Of a DNA stretch of 64,000 bases, positions 8,967 to 20,043 are shown in pieces. Below the pieces are notes generated by a model that did not search any database, was not told the DNA's origin, and saw nothing but the letters and a program-made list of their open reading frames with translations. The stretch covers positions 4,922,465-4,986,464 of the forward strand of contig NZ_CP118632.1 of the NCBI RefSeq assembly GCF_028993615.1, given 5' to 3'. The position numbers and the translations under genes were made by a program. Each line of letters opens with the position of its first letter. The first letter of the stretch is position 1. The DNA comes from Herbaspirillum sp. WKF16. GTDB lineage: Bacteria > Pseudomonadota > Gammaproteobacteria > Burkholderiales > Burkholderiaceae_D.

Positions 8967-9023
8967 CGCCTCCCGCGCCGGCTCCCGTTCCGCACCCACT
9001 TCCCAGGCGCAGCACGGCTGCGC

Positions 9024-9971
9024 ATGCCCTGCTCGATGCTCGCCATCTTCAACATCGTCTTCCCGATCTTCTCGCTGATCTTCCTCGGCTGGATCTGCCG
9101 CAAGCGCAACATCCTCTCGGCCGGCGCCGCCAGCGAGCTGAACCGCTTCGTGATCTGGCTCGGGCTGCCGGCGCTGCTGTTCGATTCGATGTCGCGCCTG
9201 ACCCCGGCCGACTTCGCCAACCTGCGCTTCATCGGCGTGTTCGCCGCCGGCGTGGCCATCGTGTTCCTGTTGACCGCCTGGATCCGGGTGCGCCAGCGCG
9301 CCGCGGCGCCCGACGTGATCATCGACAGCCTGGGCACCTCCTACGCCAACGTCGGCTTCATCGGCATCCCGCTGTGCTACCTGGCCTTCGGCCACGACGG
9401 CCTGCCGCCGTCGGTGATCGCCATGGTGATGACGGCCTGCCTGCTGTTCGCGATCGCCATCGTGCTGCTGGAAACCTGCATCCACGCCCATGCCGGGCTG
9501 GGCCAGACCATCTCCAAGGTGGGCCGCTCGCTGCTGCGCAACCCGATCATGATCGCGCCGGTGGCCGGCATCGCGGTGGCGCTGACCGGGCTGCAGGTTC
9601 CCAGCGGCGTGCAGCAGCTGTTCAAGATCCTGGGCGGCGCCGCCAGCCCCTGCGCGCTGGTCTCGCTGGGCCTGTTCCTGGCGCTGCCGGTGAAGCACGG
9701 CCAGGGCGCGCCGGTGTCGCTGCTGGTAGCCTTCAAGCTGCTGCTGCAACCGGCGGTGACGGCGCTGCTGGCTTACTGGATCCTGCCGCTGCCGCGCCTG
9801 TGGGCCGACAGCGCGGTGCTGCTGGCGGCCATGCCGATCGGCACCGGCCCCTTCATGCTGGCCGAGCTTTACCAGCGGGAGGTGGCGGGTATGTCGCGCG
9901 CGATCCTGATCTCGACCACACTGTCGCTGCCGACCATCGCGCTGATCCTGGCCTGGATCGCCCACCGCTGA
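9024..9971 (+). CDS. AEC family transporter (auxin efflux carrier-like permease)
   Basis: 315 residues with about ten membrane helices in two five-helix halves, starting LAIFNIVFPIFSLIFLGWICRK and containing NRFVIWLGLPALLFDS and the crossover region TSYANVGFIGIPLCYLAFG. In bacteria these carriers transport small carboxylates such as malate or malonate. Two starts are possible, 9024 and 9036 (MLAIFN); neither has a strong ribosome binding site. It is probably cotranscribed with the GntR gene and ends before the terminator at 9991-10023. Confidence 0.87.
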   Translation: MPCSMLAIFNIVFPIFSLIFLGWICRKRNILSAGAASELNRFVIWLGLPALLFDSMSRLTPADFANLRFIGVFAAGVAIVFLLTAWIRVRQRAAAPDVIIDSLGTSYANVGFIGIPLCYLAFGHDGLPPSVIAMVMTACLLFAIAIVLLETCIHAHAGLGQTISKVGRSLLRNPIMIAPVAGIAVALTGLQVPSGVQQLFKILGGAASPCALVSLGLFLALPVKHGQGAPVSLLVAFKLLLQPAVTALLAYWILPLPRLWADSAVLLAAMPIGTGPFMLAELYQREVAGMSRAILISTTLSLPTIALILAWIAHR

Positions 9972-9990
9972 CGCGGATTCGCCAAAAACG

Positions 9991-10023
9991 AAAAGGCCGG
10001 AGCGGCGACGCCGTCCGGCCTTT
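9991..10023. terminator. bidirectional terminator
   Basis: AAAGGCCGGA and TCCGGCCTTT form a 10-bp stem with an inner CGG/CCG extension, flanked by an A run on the left and Ts on the right. It lies between the convergent AEC and GGDEF-EAL genes. Confidence 0.8.
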
Positions 10024-10047
10024 CCCGATCTTCACCCTTCCCGCCCT

Positions 10048-12888
10048 TCAGCTCATCACCCGTTCCTGGCGCAGGATCTGCTCGAACTTGTCGGCCGGCA
10101 CCGGGGGGCTGAACAGGTAACCCTGGATCTCGTCGCAACCGTAGTGGCGCAGGTAATCCAGCTGCTCGTCGGTTTCCACGCCCTCGGCGATCACGCGCAG
10201 CTTCAAGTGGCGCGCCAGCGAGATGATGGAGGCGGTGATGGCGGCGTCGTCGGCGTCGATGGTGATGTCGCGCACGAAGGAGCGATCGATCTTGAGCACG
10301 TCGATGGGGAAGCGCTTGAGGTAGGCCAGCGAGGAATAGCCGGTGCCGAAGTCGTCGATGGACAGGCGCACGCCCAATTCCTTCAGGCCGTTCAGGATGC
10401 CGATGGCATGTTCGACGTCGGTCATCATCAGGCTCTCGGTGAGCTCCAGCTCCAGCGAGGCGGGCGGCAGGCCGGTGTCTTCCAGCACATCGGCAATCGA
10501 CGACACCAGGTCCTTCTGCAGGAACTGCCCCACCGACAGGTTGACCGAGACGCTGATGCCGTCATGGCCGTCGAGCTGCCATTGGCGGCATTGGGCGCAG
10601 GCCGTGCGCAGCACCCAGGCGCCGATCGGCAGGATCAGGCCGGTCTCTTCGGCCAGGCCGATGAAGCGCGCCGGCGACACCATGCCCAGCTGCGGATGCT
10701 GCCAGCGGATCAAGGCTTCGCTGCCGATCACCTGGCCGCTGGCCAGGTCCACCTTGGGCTGGTAGTGCAACAGGAACTCGCCGTTGTCGAGCGCGCTGCG
10801 CAGGTCGCCTTCGATGCGCAGGCGCTCCAGCGCCTGCTCGTTCATGGCCGGCGTATAGAACTGGAAATTGTTGCGGCCGGTCTGCTTGCCGCGGTACATG
10901 GCGATGTCGGCGTGCTTGATCAGCGTCTCGCCGTCGGTGCCGTCGGCCGGGTAGCAGGCCACGCCGATGCTGCAGGTCATGAACAGCGTGTGGCCGCCCA
11001 GCGTGATGGGCGCGGCCACCGCATCCATGATGCGCTGCAGGCTGCGGGTGTCGAGCGTGAGCTCGTCCTGCTCGGGCAGGATCATGATGAATTCGTCGCC
11101 GCCCAGGCGCGCCACGGTGTCGGCCTCGCGCACCGCCGCGCGCAGGCGGCCGGCCACGGTGCGCAGGAGCGTGTCGCCGGCCTTGTGGCCCAGCGTGTCG
11201 TTGACGAACTTGAAGCGGTCGAGGTCGACGAACACCAGCCAGAGCGCCTGCTTCTGCCGCTCGGCCACGCCGATGGCCTGCTCCAGGTGGTGGCGCAGCA
11301 TGTGGCGGTTGATCAGGCCGGTGAGCGTGTCGCGGCTGGCCTGGAATTCCAGTTCGGCTTCGTAGCGCTTCATCGAGGTGATGTCGTAGAGGGCCGCCAC
11401 GAAGTGGGTCACGGCGCCGTTCTCATCCTTCACCGGGGCGATGTAGAAGTCGTTCCACAGCTCCGAGCCGTCCTTGTGGTAGTTGCGCAGGATGACGTTG
11501 TGCTCGCGCTGCTCGCGCATGGCGATCCACACGGTCTCGAAGCCTTCCGGGTCGCTGTCGCGCCCTTCCAGGAAACGGATGCTCTGCCCCATCGCCTCGG
11601 CCGGGCTGTAGCCGGTGATGCGGGCGAAGGCGGGATTGACGTACTCGATGGTGTAGTCCGGCCCCTGCGCCGAGAGGATCAGGATAGCGTTGGCGCTGGC
11701 CTCGATGGCCTGGTTGCGCAACAGCAAGGCGCTCTCGGCCGAGCGGCGCGCCTTGATGTCGTCCGACAGCAGCGCGTTGGTGTGGCGCAGCTCGGCGGTC
11801 TTGTCCTCCACCAGTTGCTGCACCCGGTGCGAACGCATCGACAGCGCGCGCATGTAGGCCGCGCCCAGCAGGGAGGCGATCACGCCGGCCAGCAGGATCA
11901 GCAGCGAGCCGTAGTGGTCGGCGAACACCGAGCGCGGCGGGATGCTGATCTCCATGTGCCAGGTCTGGCCGGCAATGTCGAAGCTGGTCATGGTGCTGGA
12001 GGGCTGCTGGAACAGGCGCCCCAGCGCCAGCGCCTGGTCCAGCCAGTGGCCTTGCGACGGTGTGCTGTCGTGATGGAAGACCAGGCTGGCATCGTTGGCC
12101 TGCGGGCCGACATAGACGCGCAGGCCGATCTCGCGGTCCTCCATCAGGCCGGCGCCCTCCAGGATCTTCTGCACCAGCTCGGTGACCTGCAGCACGGCGG
12201 AGGTGTCGCCCACCAGCGCCGCGCGACGCGCCTCGACGCTGCTGGGCTGCACGCCGCCGCGGTAGACCGGCTGCATCACCAGCAGGCCGCGCTGGCTAAC
12301 GTCGGATTGCGCCAGCCGCATCGGCAGCGTGGAAGCCGGCCGGCCGCTGTTGAGCGCGATGTCCAGCGTCTGCATCACGATGGGATTGCCGGTCTGGTCC
12401 AGCCCGAGCGCGGCCTCGTTGCCGGCCACCGGCTCGACGTAGTCGACCACCAGGTAGGAGGGCCGCTCCGGCGCGCGCACCGGCTTGCCGTCGGCCAGCG
12501 TGGTGATCTGGAAGCCGGGCACCGCGCCCTGGCGCAGGGCTTCGAACACCAGGCGGTCCTCGTCGGAAACGAAGCGCTGCACGCCGAAGGCGCGCACATA
12601 AGGATAGCGTTCCAGCAGCGGACGGGTGAAGGCCTGGAATTGCTCGCGGGAAGGATCGCCGACGGTGGCGTGGAAATGGTTGATGACCGACAACACCTGG
12701 ACCGCTTCTTCCAGCCCACGCTGGACGGTGAAGGCGCGCAGGGCCGCCCGGCGCTCGAAGTCCAGGTTGACCGCATCATCTTCCAGGTGGCTGGTGGCGA
12801 CAAAGACTGCCGTGGTTGCGCACAGGCCCAACATCAGCGTGAGTGATGCCGACAACGTTGCCCCCAGCTTGTTGATCACACGCTGCAT
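10048..12888 (-). CDS. membrane sensor with CHASE-PAS-GGDEF-EAL domains (cyclic-di-GMP turnover)
   Basis: 946 residues. A transmembrane helix (about 9-31), a periplasmic CHASE domain (about 45-310), a second helix (about 326-346), a short coiled coil, a PAS domain with PAC segment (about 390-510), GGDEF (about 515-680) and EAL (about 690-940). Catalytic motifs look intact: GGDEF at 596-600, the inhibitory RxxD site at 587-590 (READ), EAL at 724-726 and [10 protein letters not shown]. It may therefore both make and degrade cyclic-di-GMP in response to an external ligand. It is a single gene with a palindromic operator candidate upstream at 12939-12960. Confidence 0.93.
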   Translation of the reverse strand: MQRVINKLGATLSASLTLMLGLCATTAVFVATSHLEDDAVNLDFERRAALRAFTVQRGLEEAVQVLSVINHFHATVGDPSREQFQAFTRPLLERYPYVRAFGVQRFVSDEDRLVFEALRQGAVPGFQITTLADGKPVRAPERPSYLVVDYVEPVAGNEAALGLDQTGNPIVMQTLDIALNSGRPASTLPMRLAQSDVSQRGLLVMQPVYRGGVQPSSVEARRAALVGDTSAVLQVTELVQKILEGAGLMEDREIGLRVYVGPQANDASLVFHHDSTPSQGHWLDQALALGRLFQQPSSTMTSFDIAGQTWHMEISIPPRSVFADHYGSLLILLAGVIASLLGAAYMRALSMRSHRVQQLVEDKTAELRHTNALLSDDIKARRSAESALLLRNQAIEASANAILILSAQGPDYTIEYVNPAFARITGYSPAEAMGQSIRFLEGRDSDPEGFETVWIAMREQREHNVILRNYHKDGSELWNDFYIAPVKDENGAVTHFVAALYDITSMKRYEAELEFQASRDTLTGLINRHMLRHHLEQAIGVAERQKQALWLVFVDLDRFKFVNDTLGHKAGDTLLRTVAGRLRAAVREADTVARLGGDEFIMILPEQDELTLDTRSLQRIMDAVAAPITLGGHTLFMTCSIGVACYPADGTDGETLIKHADIAMYRGKQTGRNNFQFYTPAMNEQALERLRIEGDLRSALDNGEFLLHYQPKVDLASGQVIGSEALIRWQHPQLGMVSPARFIGLAEETGLILPIGAWVLRTACAQCRQWQLDGHDGISVSVNLSVGQFLQKDLVSSIADVLEDTGLPPASLELELTESLMMTDVEHAIGILNGLKELGVRLSIDDFGTGYSSLAYLKRFPIDVLKIDRSFVRDITIDADDAAITASIISLARHLKLRVIAEGVETDEQLDYLRHYGCDEIQGYLFSPPVPADKFEQILRQERVMS

Positions 12889-12938
12889 AAGTGAATCGCC
12901 ATCTGATATTCCACTGATAATAATCTGCTCTCCCTCAC

Positions 12939-12960
12939 TATATCGAACTAGTTCGATATA
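12939..12960. promoter_or_regulatory. perfect 22-bp palindrome upstream of the CHASE-GGDEF-EAL gene
   Basis: The arms TATATCGAACT and AGTTCGATATA are exact reverse complements with no spacer. It lies 51 bases upstream of the start codon of the cyclic-di-GMP gene, in an AT-rich patch. The size and symmetry suit a dimeric repressor of the TetR or MarR type, but no candidate regulator is adjacent. Confidence 0.5.
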
Positions 12961-12982
12961 TTTTTAGTGATGAGACAACAAA

Positions 12983-13004
12983 AAGGCAGCCATTTGGCTG
13001 CCTT
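12983..13004 (-). terminator. terminator of the CobW-like gene
   Basis: The stem AAGGCAGCC / GGCTGCCTT has an AATG-type loop and is followed on the minus strand by a T run. Confidence 0.8.
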
Positions 13005-13056
13005 CTTCATTTCTGCCCGGCAATCTTCCCGCCTTGCAGCTCGCCTTGACGACTCA

Positions 13057-14223
<1,167 letters not shown>

Positions 14224-14304
14224 GATGGAATGCTCGACTGCGGAAAGGAAAGAGGGGCGTCACCTCGCATGCTACTCCATGCGTCAAGCGACGAAGACGC
14301 CATG

Positions 14305-14328
14305 AAAAACGGACCGCGCGCGGTCCGT
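14305..14328 (-). terminator. terminator of ribA
   Basis: The self-complementary stem ACGGACCGCG / CGCGGTCCGT is preceded by AAAA on the plus strand, giving a U tract on the minus-strand transcript. Confidence 0.7.
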
Positions 14329-14340
14329 CTCCGGGATGGC

Positions 14341-15033
<693 letters not shown>

Positions 15034-15189
15034 GACAACCTGCTTTCAATACGAATGCGTAGAACCGCGTATCTTACCTTGCGGCCGGGTTTATTTCAGC
15101 GCGCGGGATGCGCGGCGACGCTGCTGCAGATGAAGCCGCAAGCCGCTTTTGCAAGCCGGCCGGCCCGCGCCGGGCCGCCCCCAAAACGA

Positions 15190-15216
15190 CTCAGCCCCGC
15201 CATGGGCGGGGCTGAG
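15190..15216 (-). terminator. terminator of the lipB-lipA genes
   Basis: 12-bp GC-rich stem CTCAGCCCCGCC / GGCGGGGCTGAG with a short loop; the minus-strand transcript continues into GTCGTTTTGG. Confidence 0.75.
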
Positions 15217-15239
15217 CGCGGATTCAGGCGAAAACCGGA

Positions 15240-16235
15240 TTACACCAATCCATGCGCCTGCTGGTCGGCGTGGTAGCTCGAACGCACCATGGCGCCCACG
15301 GCGGCGTGCACGAAGCCCATCTTGTAGGCTTCCTCTTCATACATCTTGAAGGTGTCGGGGTGCACGTAGCGGCGCACCGGCAGGTGGTCGCCGCTGGGCA
15401 TCAGGTACTGGCCGATGGTCAGCATGTCGACGTTGTGGGCGCGCATGTCGCGCATGACCTGCAGCACCTCCTCGTCGGTCTCGCCCAGGCCGACCATGAT
15501 GCCGGACTTGGTCGGCACTTCCGGATGCAGGTCCTTGAAGCGCTTCAACAGGTTCAGCGAATACTCGTAGTCGGAGCCCGGGCGCGCTTCCTTGTACAGG
15601 CGCGGCGCAGTTTCCAGGTTGTGGTTCATGACGTCCGGCGGGGCCATCTTGAGGATTTCCAGCGCGCGGTCCATGCGGCCGCGGAAGTCCGGGGTCAGGA
15701 TCTCGATGCGGGTCTCGGGCGAGAGCTCGCGCACGCGGCGGATGCACTCGGCGAAGTGGGCGGCGCCGCCGTCGCGCAGGTCGTCGCGGTCGACGCTGGT
15801 GATGACCACGTACGACAGCTTCAGCTGGGCGATGGTCTTGGCCAGGTTTTCCGGCTCATTGGGATCCAGCGGATCGGGACGGCCGTGGCCGACGTCGCAG
15901 AACGGGCAGCGGCGGGTGCACTTGTCGCCCATGATCATGAAGGTCGCGGTGCCCTTGCCGAAGCATTCGCCGATGTTGGGGCAGGAGGCTTCCTCGCACA
16001 CCGTCACCAGGTTGTTGGCGCGCAGGATGTCCTTGATCTCGTAGAAGCGGGTGGTCGGCGAGCCGGCCTTGACGCGGATCCAGTCGGGTTTCTTCAGCTT
16101 CTCGCCGGAAACGATCTTGATCGGGATCCAGGCCGTCTTGCCGGCGCCTTTCTGCTTGTCCAGCGGGTTGGTGCGCGCGGCGTTGGCGGCGGCGTTGCTG
16201 GAAGGATCTGCTGCGGGAGTGATTTCGGTAGTCAT
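15240..16235 (-). CDS. lipA: lipoyl synthase
   Basis: 331 residues. A radical-SAM enzyme that inserts two sulfurs into protein-bound octanoyl groups. The auxiliary cluster cysteines are in [12 protein letters not shown] (Cys80, 85, 91), the SAM cluster in CTRRCPFC (Cys106, 110, 113), and the C-terminal RSSYHADQQ supplies the conserved serine. It starts 26 bases after the lipB stop on the same strand, so lipB-lipA is one unit. Confidence 0.97.
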   Translation of the reverse strand: MTTEITPAADPSSNAAANAARTNPLDKQKGAGKTAWIPIKIVSGEKLKKPDWIRVKAGSPTTRFYEIKDILRANNLVTVCEEASCPNIGECFGKGTATFMIMGDKCTRRCPFCDVGHGRPDPLDPNEPENLAKTIAQLKLSYVVITSVDRDDLRDGGAAHFAECIRRVRELSPETRIEILTPDFRGRMDRALEILKMAPPDVMNHNLETAPRLYKEARPGSDYEYSLNLLKRFKDLHPEVPTKSGIMVGLGETDEEVLQVMRDMRAHNVDMLTIGQYLMPSGDHLPVRRYVHPDTFKMYEEEAYKMGFVHAAVGAMVRSSYHADQQAHGLV

Positions 16236-16260
16236 GTCGGTATTTCCGGCCCCGGCGGGC

Positions 16261-16965
16261 TCAAGCCATGCCCGCGAAGCGGGCGATCAGTTTCTCGGCA
16301 AGCAGCGCCTGGACGTCGGCCAGGCGGGCATTCTCGGCGCCCAGGGTCTTCATGTCGACCGTGGCCAGTCCCTCGTAGCCGCAGGGATTGATCCCCGAAA
16401 ACGGCGCGAGGTCCATGTCGACGTTGAGCGACACCCCATGGTAAGTGCACCCGTTGCCGCGGATTTTCAAGCCCAGCGCGGCTACCTTGGCGCCCTGCCA
16501 CGGCCCGTCGGCGGCATAGATGCCCGGCGCGCCCTGCTTGCGTTCACCGGCGAGATTATACGCCGCCAGCACGTCGATCACCGCCTGCTCGATGTTGTGC
16601 ACGAATTCGCGCGCGAACAAGCGGGCGCCGGCGCGGTTGCGGCGCAGGTCCATGAGCAGGTAGATCACCGCCTGGCCGGGGCCGTGGAAGGTAACCTCGC
16701 CGCCGCGGTCGGTCTGCACCACCGGGATGTCATGGGGATTCAAGACGTGGGCGCGGTCGGCGCCCAGGCCCAGCGTGTAGACCGGGGGATGCTCGACGAT
16801 CCACAGCTGGTCGGGCGTGTCGGCGTCGCGCGCGTCGGTGTAGGCGCGCATCGCCGCGAAGCTGGCCTCGTAGGGTTCGACCCCGCGCCGCACGATCTGC
16901 GGCAGGCCGGGGGCCGGCGGCGCAGCGGCGGCCGGCGCGGCGGCGATGTGTGTTGCTGTCTGCAT
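16261..16965 (-). CDS. lipB: octanoyl-[ACP]:protein N-octanoyltransferase
   Basis: 234 residues. It transfers octanoate from acyl carrier protein to lipoyl domains, the step before LipA. Conserved [18 protein letters not shown], catalytic Lys160 in [13 protein letters not shown] and catalytic Cys195 in GINPCGYEG are present. The N-terminus has an Ala/Pro-rich extension of about 20 residues, so an internal start remains possible. It is the first gene of the lipB-lipA pair; the expected upstream neighbour ybeD is displaced by DUF2917/LysR. Confidence 0.96.
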   Translation of the reverse strand: MQTATHIAAAPAAAAPPAPGLPQIVRRGVEPYEASFAAMRAYTDARDADTPDQLWIVEHPPVYTLGLGADRAHVLNPHDIPVVQTDRGGEVTFHGPGQAVIYLLMDLRRNRAGARLFAREFVHNIEQAVIDVLAAYNLAGERKQGAPGIYAADGPWQGAKVAALGLKIRGNGCTYHGVSLNVDMDLAPFSGINPCGYEGLATVDMKTLGAENARLADVQALLAEKLIARFAGMA

Positions 16966-17065
16966 GCCCGCCAGTGTAGCGAACTTCGGCCGCGTGCGTC
17001 GCCGCGGCGGCGCTTTGGCGGGGAAATTTCCTTTCCGGCAACTTGCCGCGACCGGCCGGCCCGCC

Positions 17066-17410
17066 CTAGAACCAGCGGATCAGCCCGTGCGGCAACAACT
17101 GGCTGATGCGCGGCGCCCCGGCGTCCGGCTGCGGCCGGCAGTCGGCGGCAGCGCAGGGCTGGCGCGCCGGCAAGGGCAGGATCTCGAACTCGGCGCAACC
17201 CTTGACCGCCTCGAACACCGCCAGTCCGCGGCCATGGAAATCGAAGTCGCAGCCCGGCCTCAGCCAGACGTCGGCGCCGCCCCGCTCCACTGTCAGCCAC
17301 AGCAGCCCGCAGCGCACCCGCACACGCACCGGCGAGCGCAGGCGGCGCGCCATGGTCTGGCCTTCCCGCAGGCTCAGCCTGGCGTTTTCTCTTGATAATG
17401 GAATTTGCAT
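17066..17410 (-). CDS. DUF2917 domain protein
   Basis: 114 residues from ATG at 17410, preceded by GAGGGA. The sequence [18 protein letters not shown], then a beta-rich stretch ending [20 protein letters not shown], matches the small DUF2917 family of beta- and gammaproteobacteria. A Cys-containing tail follows (CAAADC). The function is unknown. The gene is divergent from a GcvA-like LysR gene, a common pairing, so it is probably that regulator's target. Confidence 0.75.
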   Translation of the reverse strand: MQIPLSRENARLSLREGQTMARRLRSPVRVRVRCGLLWLTVERGGADVWLRPGCDFDFHGRGLAVFEAVKGCAEFEILPLPARQPCAAADCRPQPDAGAPRISQLLPHGLIRWF

Positions 17411-17595
17411 GATGCGACTCCCTCGCGTGGCGCCGGGCAAGCCGCCTCCCGGCCGCGAGGCCTTGCGGCGAGCGGGCTTCAGAGGAGAATGACCGGAAAT
17501 GTGTTGAACCGGATTGCATTGTAGGCAGCGCCCCGCCTGCGGCAAAACGATATATATTCCCCCTTCTTGCAAATGAAATTCACAAGGGAAGCGCC

Positions 17596-18516
17596 ATGAC
17601 CGACCTCCGGAAGTTGCCCAACCTCGCGGCCTTGCGCGCCTTCGACGCCGCCGTCCGCCACGGCGGCTTCTCGCGCGCGGCCGAGGAGATCCACGTCACG
17701 CCGGGCGCGGTCAGCCACCAGGTGCGCGCGCTGGAAGAAGAGCTGGGCCTGCAGCTGTTCGTCCGTCACGGCAAGCGCATCGCCGTGACCGAAACCGGCC
17801 AGCGCTTCGCCGCCACCATCCGCAAGTCGCTGGGCGAGATCGCGCTGGCGGCCGAGCACCTGCGCAGCCTGAACCGCCAGCAGCGGCTGGTGATCTCCAG
17901 CACGCCCTCGTTCTCTTCACGCTGGCTGGCGCCGCGGCTGTGGAAATTCATCGACGCCAATCCGGAGATCGAGGTGGTGCTGCAGTCCGGCAGCCACCTC
18001 TCGGACCTGCGGCTGGACGGCGTCGACATCGGCCTGCGCTTCGGGCGCGGCCACTACCCCGGCGTGGTGACCGAGAAGCTGACCGACGACTACTACTATC
18101 CGGTGGCCTCCCCGGCCTATCGCACCAAACGCGGCAAGAAGCCGGCCAGGCCGGCCGACCTGGCGCAATGCGCGCTGCTGCGCATGGATACCCGCGAGTC
18201 CTGGCAACCCTGGCTCAAGCGCGCCGGGCTGGACCTGCCCGAGCCCACCGGCGGCCTGGTGATCGAGGACTCCTCGCTCACGCTGCGCCAGGCGGCCGAC
18301 GGCGGCGGCGTGGCGCTGTCGCGCCATATCATCGCCTCGCAGGAAATCGCCGCCGGCGAAGTGGTGCGGCTGTTCGACGTGGCGCTCAAGGCCGACGAAT
18401 CGTATTACCTGGTGCACTTGCCGGAGGGCGTGGAGAAGCCGGCCATCGCCGCCTTCAAGAAGTGGATCTTCGGGGAGATGAAACTGTTTCGCGACAGCAG
18501 CGGCTGGCCGGGCTGA
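17596..18516 (+). CDS. LysR family regulator (GcvA-like)
   Basis: 306 residues. The N-terminal HTH reads NLAALRAFDAAVRHGGFSRAA with VTPGAVSHQVRALEEELG, a pattern typical of the GcvA/AmpR branch. The effector domain starts near residue 92 (VISSTPSFSSRWLAPRLWKF). It is divergent from the DUF2917 gene across 185 bases and likely regulates it. No link to glycine cleavage genes is visible here. The gene ends at the bidirectional terminator at 18537-18573. Confidence 0.9.
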   Translation: MTDLRKLPNLAALRAFDAAVRHGGFSRAAEEIHVTPGAVSHQVRALEEELGLQLFVRHGKRIAVTETGQRFAATIRKSLGEIALAAEHLRSLNRQQRLVISSTPSFSSRWLAPRLWKFIDANPEIEVVLQSGSHLSDLRLDGVDIGLRFGRGHYPGVVTEKLTDDYYYPVASPAYRTKRGKKPARPADLAQCALLRMDTRESWQPWLKRAGLDLPEPTGGLVIEDSSLTLRQAADGGGVALSRHIIASQEIAAGEVVRLFDVALKADESYYLVHLPEGVEKPAIAAFKKWIFGEMKLFRDSSGWPG

Positions 18517-18536
18517 ACCGCGCCGGCGGAGAAAAC

Positions 18537-18573
18537 AAAAACCCGGCGCGCCATGGCGGCTGCGCCGGGTTTT
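18537..18573. terminator. bidirectional terminator between LysR and ybeD
   Basis: The stem AAAACCCGGCGC / GCGCCGGGTTTT encloses a small inner loop. An A run on the left and T run on the right serve both convergent genes. Confidence 0.85.
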
Positions 18574-18591
18574 CGTTGGCGGCGGGAGGCC

Positions 18592-18882
18592 TTACAGCAC
18601 GAACTTCACCAGCTCGTGCGAGGACAGCGCGCGGTACAGGTTGTCCAGCTGCACGCGGCTGGTGGCGCGGATGGTCAGCGTCAGCGACAGGTACTTGCCC
18701 TGCGAGGACGGCCGCATCTCGATCTTGCCGGCGTGGAATTCGGGGTCGTGCTCGACCACCAGCTCGACGATGGTCTGGGCGAATTCGTCGCGCATGATCC
18801 CGACCACCTTGATGGGGAAGTCGCTCGGGTATTCGATCAGGGATTCTTCGGTTGGAATAGTCATGGCGTTGGTCTGTAGCAT
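18592..18882 (-). CDS. YbeD/DUF493 family protein
   Basis: 96 residues from ATG at 18882, chosen because GGAG lies about 8 bases upstream; ATG at 18864 (MTIPTEESLIEYPSDFPIKV) is an alternative. The ACT-like ferredoxin fold is shown by FPIKVVGIMRDEFAQTIVELV and the C-terminal YLSLTLTIRATSRVQLDNLYRAL. In enterobacteria this gene sits next to lipB and was proposed to affect lipoylation, but the role is not established. It follows dat on the same strand. Confidence 0.9.
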   Translation of the reverse strand: MLQTNAMTIPTEESLIEYPSDFPIKVVGIMRDEFAQTIVELVVEHDPEFHAGKIEMRPSSQGKYLSLTLTIRATSRVQLDNLYRALSSHELVKFVL

Positions 18883-19052
18883 GGTCCGCTCCGGTTTCAA
18901 TGCATCCAAATGGGGATGAAACGCCGGGCTTCAAGCGGACGGGTTGATGCGGTTGGGGGATGGCGCATTGTACGCCATGCCGCCCGCGCATCCGCCAAAA
19001 ACGCGCATGGGCCGCACCCGGCGGCCCATGCGCGAGGCCTGCGCCGATCGCC

Positions 19053-19901
19053 TTACAGGCGCGCCTTGGCCGCCTGGTAGGCGGCATGGATGCGGGCGAA
19101 CACCGGACCGGGACGGCCGGCGCCGACCGGCTTGCCGTCCAGCGCGACCACCGGCAGCACTTCCTTGCTGGCCGAGGAAATGATCAGCTCGTCGGCCGCG
19201 AACACTTCCTCGCGCGGGATGCGGCGCGCTTCCAGCACGATGCCCTGGGCGGCGCACAGCTCCTCCATCAGGCCGTAGCGGATGCCTTCCAGGATCAGGT
19301 TGTCCTTGGGCGGCGCCGAGATCTTGCCGTCCTTCACCACCCACACGTTGGAGGACGAGGCTTCCGACAGCAGGCCGTCGCGGAACTGGATCGCCTCGGT
19401 CACTTCGTTCTCGGCCGCGAACTGCGCCGCCAGCACGTTGCCCAGCAGCGAGGTCGACTTGATCTGGCAGTTCAGCCAGCGGCGGTCTTCCATGGTCACG
19501 CAGGCCACGCCGTTTTCGATGCTCGATGCCGATGGCAGCACCATCGGATTGGTCATGATCAGCACCGTGGGCACCATTTCCTTGGGGAAGGCGTGGGCGC
19601 GCTTGGCCACGCCGCGGGTGACCTGCAGGTAGATCATCTGGTCGTCCAGGCCGTTGGCCTGCACCACGCGCTCAATCAACGCCTGCCACTCGGCCTCGCT
19701 ATGCGGATTTGGAATACCGATGCTGGCCAGGCTGCGGAACAGGCGCGCCATGTGTTGGGCGCCGCGGAAGGCCTTGCGCCGGTACATCGGGATCACTTCA
19801 TAGATGCCGTCGCCGAAGATGAAGCCGCGGTCCAGCACCGGCACGCGGGCTTCCGACAGGGGCGTGAGCTCGCCGTTGAGATAGACGATGGGATCGTTCA
19901 T
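19053..19901 (-). CDS. dat: D-amino acid aminotransferase (class IV)
   Basis: 282 residues from ATG at 19901 (MNDPIVYLNGEL). A fold-type IV PLP enzyme; the lysine Schiff base is expected at Lys148 in WLNCQIKSTSLLGNVLA, with the PLP-phosphate region LSEASSSNVWVV following. It interconverts D-amino acids and 2-oxo acids, for example D-alanine and D-glutamate for peptidoglycan. Gene order dat-ybeD-lipB-lipA is conserved in related bacteria. Branched-chain aminotransferase activity cannot be excluded. Confidence 0.9.
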   Translation of the reverse strand: MNDPIVYLNGELTPLSEARVPVLDRGFIFGDGIYEVIPMYRRKAFRGAQHMARLFRSLASIGIPNPHSEAEWQALIERVVQANGLDDQMIYLQVTRGVAKRAHAFPKEMVPTVLIMTNPMVLPSASSIENGVACVTMEDRRWLNCQIKSTSLLGNVLAAQFAAENEVTEAIQFRDGLLSEASSSNVWVVKDGKISAPPKDNLILEGIRYGLMEELCAAQGIVLEARRIPREEVFAADELIISSASKEVLPVVALDGKPVGAGRPGPVFARIHAAYQAAKARL

Positions 19902-20043
19902 GATGATTTTCCAGTGTGCGGGAATGGAGGGAAGGAGGCCGGCCTGAGGCCGCCACTCAACGATTTTCACATGCGCCAGTGTAAGGGGTTATGCAAAAAC
20001 GGTATTGCGTTTTCCGCGATTGTCCCTCCCGCGCCCGCCGCGC

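Noticed and set aside
8214..9965. Minus-strand open frame of about 580 codons opposite the GntR and AEC genes
   Set aside because: It spans two real genes and the gap between them, and its sequence is Gln/Arg/His-rich with no family features.
10144..12846. Open frame of about 900 codons on the plus strand opposite the CHASE-GGDEF-EAL gene
   Set aside because: It is a high-GC mirror of a well-supported gene; its composition is dominated by Ala, Gly, Arg, Gln and His, with no recognisable domain.
15034..15239. FMN riboswitch upstream of ribA
   Set aside because: The gap is GC-rich and lacks the conserved RFN element motifs.
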